The notes beneath the pieces were generated by a model. That model was not told where the DNA came from. It made no database searches and saw only the letters and a list, made by a program, of their open reading frames with translations. From UBA2040 sp963977135 (lineage in GTDB: Bacteria; Bacteroidota; Bacteroidia; Flavobacteriales_D; Crocinitomicaceae): 64,000 bases of DNA. Below are positions 16,469-25,356 of the stretch, one piece after another. The stretch is from contig CAXBNN010000008.1 in assembly GCA_963977135.1 (NCBI GenBank), forward strand, positions 1 through 64,000. The letters run 5' to 3'. The translations under genes were made by a program, and so were the position numbers. Numbering within the stretch: the first letter of the stretch is position 1; each line of letters opens with the position of its first letter.

Positions 16469-18565
16469 ATGAACAATTTTCTTGAGACGCCCATCGAGTA
16501 TTTAAAAGGTGTTGGTCCAAAAAGGGCTGCGCTTTTGAAGAAAGAACTCGGGATAGTCTCGTACGAAGATTTGTTATTTCATTTCCCGTTTCGCTATGTC
16601 GATAGAACAGCTTACCAAAAGGTAGTCGATGTTCAATACTCTGACACGCAACTTCAATTAAAAGGTAAAATAGTTTCCCTAAAAACAACAGGTGTTGGAC
16701 GTGGAAAAAGATTGTCCGGAATTTTTGAAGATGAAACAGGTCGAATAGAATTGGTTTGGTTTCAGGGAGTAGAATGGGTAAGTAAAAACATCAGCGCAGG
16801 TCGTATTTACCAAGTTTATGGTAAAGCAAAAAAATACGGAACAGGCTACAATATCGCGCATCCTGAAATTACACCTTGGGAAAATGTGGATCAAACCAAG
16901 GGCATGCAAGGTGTTTATTCCAGTACAGAAAAATTAAGTGATGCCGGTTTACATTCAAAAGGAATCTATAAACTGGCAGTTACACTTGTCGAAAATTTGA
17001 ATAAAGTAGTTGAAGAGACTTTCCCGCAGTCCATTCGCTCTCAATACAAATTAATGGATTTGGAAGAAGCGCTTATTCAAATTCATAGACCCGACTCAGA
17101 AGATCAAGCGCGTCGAGCAATTTTTCGATTGAAATTTGAAGAGTTGTTCTTTTTGCAATTGGAATTGTTGCACCGAAAACAAATCAGTTTTGAAAAAGGG
17201 AAAGGATTTGTATTCCCAAAATTGGACAAAGTCTTTAATCGATTCTATGAAGAAAAATTACCTTTCGAATTAACTGGTGCTCAAAAGAAAGTGCTCAAAG
17301 AAATACGCAAAGACGTTATCTCAGGCAAACACATGAATCGATTACTACAAGGTGATGTAGGAAGTGGAAAAACACTTGTAGCATTGATAGCTATGCTAAT
17401 GGCAATAGATAATGGTTTTCAATCGGCTATCATTGCGCCAACGGAAATTCTAGCCAACCAGCACTTTGAAGGAATTAGTGAAATGTTGGAAGGTTTGGAC
17501 ATTCAAGTAGCTCTTTTGACCGGTTCCACAAAAAAGAAGGATAGAGAGATTCTCCATGAAAAACTCCGTTCGGGGGAATTGAACTTGCTTATTGGAACCC
17601 ATGCTTTGCTTGAAAATGTTGTTCAATTTCACAATTTGGGAATGGTTATTATCGATGAACAACATCGTTTTGGCGTAGCGCAACGAGCAAAAATGTGGCG
17701 AAAGAATGTTATTCCACCACATGTTCTAATCATGACGGCAACACCTATTCCTAGAACCTTAGCAATGACTTTCTACGGTGATTTGGAGGTTTCGGTGATA
17801 GATGAATTACCACCTGGTCGGAAACCAATTACAACGAGTCATAGAAATGAATCAAACCGAGCGCGAGTTTTTGGTTTCATGAAAGAGGAAATAGCTTTAG
17901 GTCGACAGATTTATATCGTTTATCCGCTGATCCAAGAATCAGAAACGCTTGATTTGAATAACTTGATGGATGGTTTTGAAGCCGTTTCTCGGTCGTTTCC
18001 TATGCCAGATTATCAAGTGAGTATCGTTCATGGTAAAATGAAACCAAAGGACAAAGATTTTGAAATGCAACGATTTGTGAAAGGAGAAACGCAAATTATG
18101 GTGGCAACAACTGTTATTGAAGTTGGTGTAAACGTACCAAATGCAAGTGTAATGATCATTGAGAACTCCGAACGATTTGGTTTGTCTCAATTGCACCAAT
18201 TAAGAGGTAGAGTAGGGCGTGGAGCAGATAAATCCTATTGTATATTGATGTCTTCGCATAAACTTTCCAAAGAAGCAAAAAAACGAATCGAAACAATGGT
18301 TCGTACACAAGATGGTTTTGAAATTGCTGAAGTAGATTTAGAAATAAGAGGTCCGGGCGATATTATGGGTACACAGCAGAGTGGTGATTTGAACTTGAAA
18401 ATTGCTGATCTTGCTAAAGATGGACCATTAGTTTCCATTGCAAGAGATGTGGCTAGAAAACTATTAAGCGATGATATTGAACTGGCTTTACCAGAAAATC
18501 AGGTATTAAAAACGAAGCTTTTTAAAATCCTTCGTTCGCGACCAAATTGGGGGAAAATTGCGTAA
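16469..18565 (+). CDS. recG: ATP-dependent DNA helicase RecG
   Basis: 698 residues. An N-terminal wedge/OB domain (with LKGVGPKRAALLKKELGI near residues 11-28) precedes the two helicase domains: Walker A GDVGSGKT (about 292-299), DEQH box IIDEQHRFG, TATPIPRT (motif III), and C-terminal motifs including QLRGRVGRG. RecG remodels stalled replication forks and branch-migrates Holliday junctions in the cytoplasm. Length and domain order are standard. It is preceded by dsbD and followed by an unrelated outer-membrane protein gene. Confidence 0.97.
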   Translation: MNNFLETPIEYLKGVGPKRAALLKKELGIVSYEDLLFHFPFRYVDRTAYQKVVDVQYSDTQLQLKGKIVSLKTTGVGRGKRLSGIFEDETGRIELVWFQGVEWVSKNISAGRIYQVYGKAKKYGTGYNIAHPEITPWENVDQTKGMQGVYSSTEKLSDAGLHSKGIYKLAVTLVENLNKVVEETFPQSIRSQYKLMDLEEALIQIHRPDSEDQARRAIFRLKFEELFFLQLELLHRKQISFEKGKGFVFPKLDKVFNRFYEEKLPFELTGAQKKVLKEIRKDVISGKHMNRLLQGDVGSGKTLVALIAMLMAIDNGFQSAIIAPTEILANQHFEGISEMLEGLDIQVALLTGSTKKKDREILHEKLRSGELNLLIGTHALLENVVQFHNLGMVIIDEQHRFGVAQRAKMWRKNVIPPHVLIMTATPIPRTLAMTFYGDLEVSVIDELPPGRKPITTSHRNESNRARVFGFMKEEIALGRQIYIVYPLIQESETLDLNNLMDGFEAVSRSFPMPDYQVSIVHGKMKPKDKDFEMQRFVKGETQIMVATTVIEVGVNVPNASVMIIENSERFGLSQLHQLRGRVGRGADKSYCILMSSHKLSKEAKKRIETMVRTQDGFEIAEVDLEIRGPGDIMGTQQSGDLNLKIADLAKDGPLVSIARDVARKLLSDDIELALPENQVLKTKLFKILRSRPNWGKIA

Positions 18566-18635
18566 CAGATAACTTATTTTTCGTTTAAACGTTAAACATG
18601 TGTAGTTTTAAGTTCAAATCTCCGACTTTTTACAA

Positions 18636-20096
18636 ATGAAAAGTGCTCTTTTACTATTTTCGCTTCTGTTCTCCTTGACATTTCAAGCTCAAGAGCAATT
18701 TGGTTCGTCATTTTCAAATTACACACCTACGCAGTCTGTATTTATGAATCCTTCAAGCATGTTGGACTCAAAAACCTGGTTGGATATTCACATAGTCGGA
18801 GCAGGAACCTATGCCATGAATAATATGGTTTATTTGCGCAACTCAAGCGTCCTAAAAGCTATTAAAAGTGATGAAAGAACTTTGCAAAATAGTATTCGGT
18901 ACAACAGAAACAGAAGAGTAAACTCAGTATATAATAGGACTTTTGCTAATGCACTTTCTGGAGTTTGGTCGCAAGGAGATTTTGCAGCAGGACTTTTCTT
19001 TAATGTAAGATCGTTTACGACTGTTAGAGGTATTCCAGATGAAGCAATTGACATTATAGATGGTTCAATAGCTGGTGATCAGTTTGAGCAAAATAAAGAT
19101 TATAGTTATCGAGATTTGAACGTATCGTCTTTGACCTTCGGCGAGGTGCAGTTGAGTTTAGGATATACTTTCTATAAAAAACGACTAGACATGCTGATGG
19201 GAGGTATTTCAATTAAGAAATTTGTTCCTTTATTGGGAGGCGCAGCGCGTATTTATGATGCTCGATTCAATCAAAGCTCAGATACTTCTTTTGCATATTT
19301 GAATGCAGATATAGATGCAATGTACACGAATCAAATTGCGCCAAATTTTCGCGGCGGTATGGGATTAGATATAGGATTTACTTACCAAAAAATGACGGCC
19401 TACTGTCAAAGTTATTTCCCAAATAGTAAGAGAAATGGTTGTAAGCAAATCCCTTACAAATATAAAGTTGGCGTTTCAATTTTAGATATCGGTTCAGTAA
19501 AGTATGACCAACAAGTTGTTCAATCAAGAGGAATTCGCATAAATTATGATACTACTTATTACACACGATTCGATAACTTTGAGCAAGACAGTATTTTTCA
19601 AATAATAAGTGGTCTCGACACTGTCTTTAATGATGAAGACATTAAAAACCCCAACAAAATTCATTTACCTACTGCATTGTCTCTTCAGTTTGATTATAAC
19701 TTGTGGAAATCAAAAGTTTATTTCAACGCAAGTTTGATGCAAGGTTTCCCTATCAGAAATCAAAAATTTGGTTCGAGAAGGCCAAACTCATTAATGGTAG
19801 GTGTTCGTTATGAATCAAGAATATTTGACGTTTCAATTCCCTTCAGCTTGTATGAATACTCCATGCCTCAACTCGGATTTGAGTTTCGGATATATTGTTT
19901 GACCGTTGGAACTGATAAGCTCTTAAGCTTAGTTGGTACGCCTAGCCTTTATGGCGCTGATATTTATGCAGCTTTGAAAATTCCTATCTTCTACAATCCT
20001 CAATGCAAGACCAAGATGAAGAACAAAAATAAATCGGAAGCGGCCAAACAAAAAGGTTACCGTAAGAAACGTAATAATTGTCCAGCTTATCAGTAA
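18636..20096 (+). CDS. DUF5723-like outer-membrane protein, function unknown
   Basis: 486 residues with a signal peptide (MKSALLLFSLLFSLTFQA, cut before Q). The mature N terminus (EQFGSSFSNYTPTQSVFMNPSSM) resembles Bacteroidota outer-membrane proteins with an 'all parts of the barrel' repeat pattern. Alternating beta strands, Gly/aromatic turns and a C-terminal Lys/Arg-rich tail (CKTKMKNKNKSEAAKQ onward) are visible. I assign it to DUF5723 from memory of the pattern, without a search. Function unknown, possibly related to secretion or cell-envelope organisation. It ends 10 bp from the convergent acyl-CoA ligase gene. Confidence 0.65.
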   Translation: MKSALLLFSLLFSLTFQAQEQFGSSFSNYTPTQSVFMNPSSMLDSKTWLDIHIVGAGTYAMNNMVYLRNSSVLKAIKSDERTLQNSIRYNRNRRVNSVYNRTFANALSGVWSQGDFAAGLFFNVRSFTTVRGIPDEAIDIIDGSIAGDQFEQNKDYSYRDLNVSSLTFGEVQLSLGYTFYKKRLDMLMGGISIKKFVPLLGGAARIYDARFNQSSDTSFAYLNADIDAMYTNQIAPNFRGGMGLDIGFTYQKMTAYCQSYFPNSKRNGCKQIPYKYKVGVSILDIGSVKYDQQVVQSRGIRINYDTTYYTRFDNFEQDSIFQIISGLDTVFNDEDIKNPNKIHLPTALSLQFDYNLWKSKVYFNASLMQGFPIRNQKFGSRRPNSLMVGVRYESRIFDVSIPFSLYEYSMPQLGFEFRIYCLTVGTDKLLSLVGTPSLYGADIYAALKIPIFYNPQCKTKMKNKNKSEAAKQKGYRKKRNNCPAYQ

Positions 20097-20106
20097 TTAC
20101 TAGAGA

Positions 20107-21873
20107 TTAACTCTCTTTATAAATAGAATCAAATTCTTTCTGATATTTAGCTAAAATCACTTTTCTTTTCAATTTCAATGTTGGTGTTAATTCACCGCCT
20201 TCAATTGAAAATTCATTAGACAATAGCCTGAATTGCTTAATTTTCTCCCATTGACCATAGCCTTCATTGAATAAATCAACTTCTCTTTGAATACGATCTA
20301 TAATTTTTTGATGACCTATAATATGACCATTTGTAGACAAGTCATCTTTGATGCCTTTTCTGGTTGCCCATTCACGAATAAATTCAAAATTCGGAACGAT
20401 TAACGCAGATGGATATTTTTGTCCATCACCCATCACATAAATTTGTTCAATAAAACGTGATTCTTTGAACTTGTTTTCCATCGCTTGAGGAATGATGTAT
20501 TTACCTCCAGAAGTTTTAAATATCTCTTTTTTACGATCTGTAATTTTTAAGAATTTCCCTTCAATAAATTCACCGATATCACCTGTGTGGAACCACCCAT
20601 CTTTGTCAATAGCTTCAGCCGTAACATCGGGTAAGTTATAATATCCAAGCATTAAGTTCGGTCCTTTGGTCAAAATTTCGCCGTCCTCAGCGATTTTAAC
20701 TTCAACATCTTTGATTAAGGCACCAACTGTCCCAAATCGTATTCCTTTTTCGAAACAGTTAACGGAGATAACGGGTGATGTTTCCGTCAAACCATATCCT
20801 TCCAAAATTGGAATTTGAGCTGCCATAAAAATTCTTGCCAGTCTCGGTTGTAAGGCCGCACTTCCAGAAGCAATAGCTCTTACGTTTCCGCCCAATGCCT
20901 CTTGCCATTTTGAGAATATAAGTTTTCTTGCGATGGCTAGTTTTATTGCGTAAATAGGACCTTTTCCTGTTTGCTCATATTCTTCAGCAATTTCAACTGC
21001 CCAGAAAAATAATTTTCGTTTGATTCCTGCTAGTTCATCACCTTTTGCCATGATTTTATCGAAGACTTTTTCGATTAATCTTGGAACGGCAGTAAATACA
21101 TCAGGTTTTACTTCACGAATGTTGTCACCGATCGTTTCCATCGATTCAGCAAAATGAATAGAACATCCTAATTTGATATATAGATAATGTAACATTCGCT
21201 CGTAAACGTGACATACTGGCAAGAATGATAATACTTTTGAATTATTATCCGCTGGAATTGTGTCTTCACATGCTTCCTCATTGGATAATAAGTTGCCATG
21301 CGTCAACATAACACCTTTCGGATTTCCAGTTGTTCCTGAAGTATATATGATTGTAACTAGATCTTTAGTTTGTATTGCTTCTTTTCGAGCATCAATGTCT
21401 GCATCTGAAACATTTGCACCTTCTTTTTCAATTTCGGTCCAATGAACAGCACCTGCTACTTTGTCAAAAGTAAATACCTTTTCTACGGTAGGTGTTTGGG
21501 ATAGAATTGGCGTTATTTTATCAGATAATTCTTGATTGGCAACAAAAACGAACTTCAATTTCGCATCATTAAAAATGTAGATGTAATCGTGTTCAGAAAT
21601 ATTTGGATACAAGGGTACAACGATTGCCCCAATTTGCTGAATAGCTATATCCATTATGTTCCATTCATATCGCCCAGCTGACACTAAACCAATGTTGTCT
21701 CCAGCTTTAACGCCCATTCCGTATAATGCTTTGGAATATATATTTACCTTTTCGACAAATGTTTTCGTTGATAATTTTTCCCAAATACCGTTCGTTTTTG
21801 TAACAAACATTCCGTCTTGAGGATATTTTTCTAATTGATAATAAGGTAAATCAAATAAGCGAGTTGGCTTCAT
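20107..21873 (-). CDS. fadD: Long-chain fatty-acid-CoA ligase (AMP-forming)
   Basis: 588 residues of the ANL superfamily. The P-loop-like motif TIIYTSGTTGNPKGVMLTHGN (about 174-194) binds ATP phosphate, and LEGYGLTETSPVISVN is the A5 motif. GWFHTGDIGEFIEGKFLKITDRKKEIFKTSGGKYI contains the A7/A8 hinge, and the AMP-binding C-terminal lid follows. It activates long-chain fatty acids to acyl-CoA for degradation or lipid synthesis, probably at the cytoplasmic face of the membrane. Bacteroidota often have several paralogues, so the symbol is tentative. It stands alone, with 210 bp to the divergent sigma-factor gene. Confidence 0.9.
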   Translation of the reverse strand: MKPTRLFDLPYYQLEKYPQDGMFVTKTNGIWEKLSTKTFVEKVNIYSKALYGMGVKAGDNIGLVSAGRYEWNIMDIAIQQIGAIVVPLYPNISEHDYIYIFNDAKLKFVFVANQELSDKITPILSQTPTVEKVFTFDKVAGAVHWTEIEKEGANVSDADIDARKEAIQTKDLVTIIYTSGTTGNPKGVMLTHGNLLSNEEACEDTIPADNNSKVLSFLPVCHVYERMLHYLYIKLGCSIHFAESMETIGDNIREVKPDVFTAVPRLIEKVFDKIMAKGDELAGIKRKLFFWAVEIAEEYEQTGKGPIYAIKLAIARKLIFSKWQEALGGNVRAIASGSAALQPRLARIFMAAQIPILEGYGLTETSPVISVNCFEKGIRFGTVGALIKDVEVKIAEDGEILTKGPNLMLGYYNLPDVTAEAIDKDGWFHTGDIGEFIEGKFLKITDRKKEIFKTSGGKYIIPQAMENKFKESRFIEQIYVMGDGQKYPSALIVPNFEFIREWATRKGIKDDLSTNGHIIGHQKIIDRIQREVDLFNEGYGQWEKIKQFRLLSNEFSIEGGELTPTLKLKRKVILAKYQKEFDSIYKES

Positions 21874-22083
21874 ATTTTCGTTTTAATCATAGTTTAAAAC
21901 GAATATAGTAATAATTGAAGTCTTTCACAATCTTTTGAAAATATGTGTAACTTATTGCTTTGTTGTCTTTATATGTTATAGGTATGTTATTTTTTTTCAT
22001 AACTTGCATGTTCGAAATAAATTTTTCGATCCTGTAACTTTTAGCATACCGGAATTGTTTAACTGTTAACGTGCAAAGAACTT

Positions 22084-22569
22084 TTGAAAAGAGACGAGTA
22101 CAATATCGCGATAAAAAACCACGCCAACGCCCTTTATGGATATGCGTTGAAGTTCCTAAGGAACAGTGAGAATGCGCAGGATATTGTACAAGATGTTTTT
22201 GAAAAGTTGTGGCTCAATCGCAAGAAGGTAGAGTTGGAGAAGGCAAAGAGTTGGATGTTTACAACCGCTTTTCATGCCATGCTCAACTTCAACAAGAAGC
22301 GAAGTAGAATGGAATACAATTCAGAAAGTTTACCCGAACGAGGGTCTAATGAAAAAAATCTTTTTGAATCAAATCAAGTGGTAGAAAGAGCAGTAAGCAT
22401 TTTACCTCCACTTCAGAAAAGTATCATTCTATTGAGAGATTTAGAGGGTTATACTTATCAAGAAATTGGTAATATTCTCGAGATCAGTGAGTCACAAGTG
22501 AAAGTTTATTTGTTCCGAGCACGGAATAAAATAAAGAAACAGTTAAAAGATTCAACGAAGTTGGTATGA
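22084..22569 (+). CDS. ECF-type RNA polymerase sigma factor 1
   Basis: 161 residues with sigma-70 region 2 (DIVQDVFEKLWL, about 39-50) and region 4 (LPPLQKSIILLRDLEGYTYQEIGNILEISES, about 107-137, ending in the recognition helix VKVYLFRARNKI). It directs RNA polymerase to envelope-stress-type promoters and is presumably held inactive by the next gene. The start is TTG 22084: no ATG fits and an in-frame TAA lies at 22060-22062. Its stop overlaps the next gene's start in ATGA (22566-22569), so expression of the two is coupled. The promoter motif seen before sigma factor 2 is not found here. Confidence 0.93.
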   Translation: MKRDEYNIAIKNHANALYGYALKFLRNSENAQDIVQDVFEKLWLNRKKVELEKAKSWMFTTAFHAMLNFNKKRSRMEYNSESLPERGSNEKNLFESNQVVERAVSILPPLQKSIILLRDLEGYTYQEIGNILEISESQVKVYLFRARNKIKKQLKDSTKLV

Positions 22570-24317
22570 GTAACCCGTCTTTCGACAACATAGATAAATG
22601 GCTTTTTGAGTATACTGAGGGAAATCTTTCTTCCCAGCAGGTAGACCAATTGAAGCAATTTATGCAGCAAAATCCAGAGTTCGATTTGGATTTTGACGCA
22701 TGGGAAAGTGCCAAGGTTGAAGCTAATCCAGTAGTTTTTCCAAATATAGATTCATACACTAAAAAACCAATTGCTTGGATATTCCCTGCAGCAATCGTTG
22801 GAACTTTAGGGCTTTCAATCGGAATGGGTTGGTTAGCGTTAAACAAAATCGAAAATGATGCTCATGTAGAATCTGTTGCAAGAGTTAATGAGATTAATTA
22901 CGTTAAGAAACTGAAGAATAACACTTCTAGTAAAGATGAAAAAGTTTCTTCTGAAGAAACTACAATCAACACATCTGCCAACACAACTGCAGAAAACTTT
23001 ATTGCTTTATCAAATTCCAATTTACACACACCGACTAAATTAAATGTGAATCCTGTTCAATCTTCAGTTAGTTTCATTGAAAAAGAAGAGCTAATATCCA
23101 CTCGATCTTTTTTAGCACTAAAAGCTATTGAGGAGAAACATAAGGTGAATGAGTTGGTCGCTGAATCTCTGAAGGAGTCGAAAAACGAAATTCTACGTTC
23201 GGAAATTGAAAAAATTAATACGAAAAAAGCAAGTGAAGAAAAGTTTGTTAACTCTACGAATTCTGAATCAACTCAGATTAGTTCGGAAGAGTCAATTGAA
23301 AACGCAAGAGCAATGTCTCGCTCAAATCAGCGTGTTTCTTCCAATTATAACAAATCATTTAGTTCAAAGGTAAAATCCACGATTCGTAAAATAATACGAA
23401 TGACAGATAATCCAATCGCCTTGACAAATTCAAAAGATATTTATTATCATACACCTGGAATGCAAACCCTAGATGTGAATTTTGGTTCTGTAGGTAGTCT
23501 TCTTCAACCGCGGATCCAAACGGTTTCTCGCGCTCAATGGACTGGTCACGGAAATCAACAAATTGCGAACCAAATTTCTTTTGATTCGTACGTTAAAGAT
23601 ATTCGCGGCGGAATAGGGGTTCAATTGAACCATGTTTATTACGGAGACGGAGCATATCAATTAGGTCAATTTGCATTGATGTATTCGCCAAAATTTGCAG
23701 TATCTAAGAATGTTGTAATAGAGCCAGCGATACGTTTTAAAATGGGTAATAAGAGATTATATAACCAAAAATTAGTCCCAGGTCAATTGATCGAAGTAGA
23801 TCGCCTGAACCAACGAACTTATGCTAATGAAAGTCTAAGCACTTCGGTACAAGATCTTTGGTATAAAGATGTTGGATTCGCTTTGATGAGTAATACAAAA
23901 TGGTTCTCTGCGGGTATTCAAATTGATAATATTGGAAGACATTATAGCAACGTATTCCAATCTTCAGATAAAAACAACTATGCTTCTCAGCACATTACTG
24001 CCACAATTGGAACGGATTATGTGTCGAGATCAAAAATAATTTCATTTTCTCCTTACATAATGTACCAGAAAATGGAAAATTTATCTGAAATTTGGGGCGG
24101 CTCAAATTTTAGGTATAAAAAATTCATGATTGGAGGAGGGATTTCTTCCATTGGTGATTATGCTGGTTCGATTGGAATTAAAACTGATCGCTTGATGATA
24201 ACTTATGCTGTCGATAATACACAATCTGTATTGTTAGACAAAAAGTTATTTTCACAGCAACTTACTCTTAGAATATTGACTAACCGTGGCTCAAATAGCC
24301 ACAGAATGCTAAAATAA
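22566..24317 (+). CDS. Anti-sigma-like protein fused to a PorP/SprF-like outer-membrane barrel
   Basis: 583 residues. Residues 1-70 (FEYTEGNLSSQQVDQLKQFM) are a predicted cytoplasmic anti-sigma-type domain. One membrane helix follows (WIFPAAIVGTLGLSIGMGWL, about 71-90), then a Ser/Glu/Lys-rich flexible linker (about 93-275), then a C-terminal segment (about 285-583) of beta strands resembling the PorP/SprF family (LNHVYYGDGAYQLGQFALMY, ending LRILTNRG). This layout suggests a protein that spans both membranes, like the dual-membrane anti-sigma factors described in Bacteroides, but with a PorP-like barrel. Its ATGA overlap with the sigma gene and a free PorP gene 6 bp downstream imply a T9SS- or gliding-related envelope sensor. 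The domain split and topology are by eye. Confidence 0.75.
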   Translation: MSNPSFDNIDKWLFEYTEGNLSSQQVDQLKQFMQQNPEFDLDFDAWESAKVEANPVVFPNIDSYTKKPIAWIFPAAIVGTLGLSIGMGWLALNKIENDAHVESVARVNEINYVKKLKNNTSSKDEKVSSEETTINTSANTTAENFIALSNSNLHTPTKLNVNPVQSSVSFIEKEELISTRSFLALKAIEEKHKVNELVAESLKESKNEILRSEIEKINTKKASEEKFVNSTNSESTQISSEESIENARAMSRSNQRVSSNYNKSFSSKVKSTIRKIIRMTDNPIALTNSKDIYYHTPGMQTLDVNFGSVGSLLQPRIQTVSRAQWTGHGNQQIANQISFDSYVKDIRGGIGVQLNHVYYGDGAYQLGQFALMYSPKFAVSKNVVIEPAIRFKMGNKRLYNQKLVPGQLIEVDRLNQRTYANESLSTSVQDLWYKDVGFALMSNTKWFSAGIQIDNIGRHYSNVFQSSDKNNYASQHITATIGTDYVSRSKIISFSPYIMYQKMENLSEIWGGSNFRYKKFMIGGGISSIGDYAGSIGIKTDRLMITYAVDNTQSVLLDKKLFSQQLTLRILTNRGSNSHRMLK

Positions 24318-24323
24318 AAAAAC

Positions 24324-25280
24324 ATGAGAAAACTACTTTTTTCAAGCGTGTTCATCCTTTCGTCATTGGCTTCAAATGCCCAGGATTTGGAATTTACTCA
24401 ATTCTATGCAAATCCAGTGTATCTGAATCCAGCGTTTGCAGGTTCAAATGGATGTGCTCGATTTGCAGCCAATTATAGAAATCAATGGCCTGCATTAAGT
24501 GGCAACTACGTAAGTTACGCAGCTGCATACGACCAGTATTTTGATAATATCTCTGGTGGTTTCGGTGTTATTCTAACAAATGATGTTCAGGCAAAAACAC
24601 TAAACACAACGAATTTAGGTTTGGTTTACTCTTATCACCTTCGTTTAGGTCGTAAATGGACAGCCTTGTTAGGAGCTAAAGCAGCGTATACTCAGAAATT
24701 CTTGGATTGGGATAAATTGACATTTGGCGATATGATTGACCCAAGAAGAGGTTTTATCTATTCTACGAATGATGTTCCAAGAGGTGGATCAAGAGGTTTC
24801 TTTGATGCATCAGCTGGAGCAGTTGTATACAATAAGAACTTTAATATTGGTTTTGCAGCAAATCACTTGAACACGCCAAACGAATCATTGATTGTTGGTG
24901 AATCTAAACTACCAATGCGATTTACAGGTCACGCCTCAGCTAATATTGGATTGGGTGGAAGTTCAAAATACAAAAACGTAACAACGATTATGCCGAGTAT
25001 TTTGTATACCTACCAAAGAGGATTCCAACAGTTTAACATTGGAACATATGTGAAGTACAGTAACTTTACTGCAGGAGCTTATTTCCGTAGCAAAGACGCA
25101 TTCATCTTAACGATAGGTGTTCAAACTGACCAATTCCGTTTAGGATACAGTTATGATGTTACCGTTTCAAAATTGAATAACGGAGTATCCGCTGGTTCTC
25201 ATGAAATCTCAATGCAATACTTAGTTAAATGTAGAAAGAAATCAGTTAAATTTAGAACGATCTCTTGTCCTACTTTCTAA
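24324..25280 (+). CDS. PorP/SprF family type IX secretion outer-membrane protein
   Basis: 318 residues. Signal peptide MRKLLFSSVFILSSLASNA, then the family start QDLEFTQFYANPVYLNPAFAG and beta strands through to the end. PorP/SprF proteins are outer-membrane barrels needed for secretion or surface assembly of gliding and adhesion proteins, and are usually encoded next to type B CTD cargo such as SprB. Here the gene follows the anti-sigma/PorP-like fusion by 6 bp on the same strand and appears to be the third gene of one operon. No SprB-like cargo gene is adjacent; a type B CTD protein lies at 63.4-64 kb. A palindromic terminator follows. Confidence 0.9.
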   Translation: MRKLLFSSVFILSSLASNAQDLEFTQFYANPVYLNPAFAGSNGCARFAANYRNQWPALSGNYVSYAAAYDQYFDNISGGFGVILTNDVQAKTLNTTNLGLVYSYHLRLGRKWTALLGAKAAYTQKFLDWDKLTFGDMIDPRRGFIYSTNDVPRGGSRGFFDASAGAVVYNKNFNIGFAANHLNTPNESLIVGESKLPMRFTGHASANIGLGGSSKYKNVTTIMPSILYTYQRGFQQFNIGTYVKYSNFTAGAYFRSKDAFILTIGVQTDQFRLGYSYDVTVSKLNNGVSAGSHEISMQYLVKCRKKSVKFRTISCPTF

Positions 25281-25300
25281 AAGGAAGAAAAAATATTATT

Positions 25301-25329
25301 AAAAAGGCATCCAATTGGATGCCTTTTTT
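25301..25329. terminator. Terminator of the sigma/anti-sigma/PorP operon
   Basis: A perfect palindrome (AAAAAGGCATCC and its complement around CCAATTGG) with a T-run, 20 bp past the PorP stop codon. It is symmetric and may also end the opposing amidohydrolase transcript. Confidence 0.85.
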
Positions 25330-25356
25330 GTTTTTATAAATTATGAAATTCAAATA

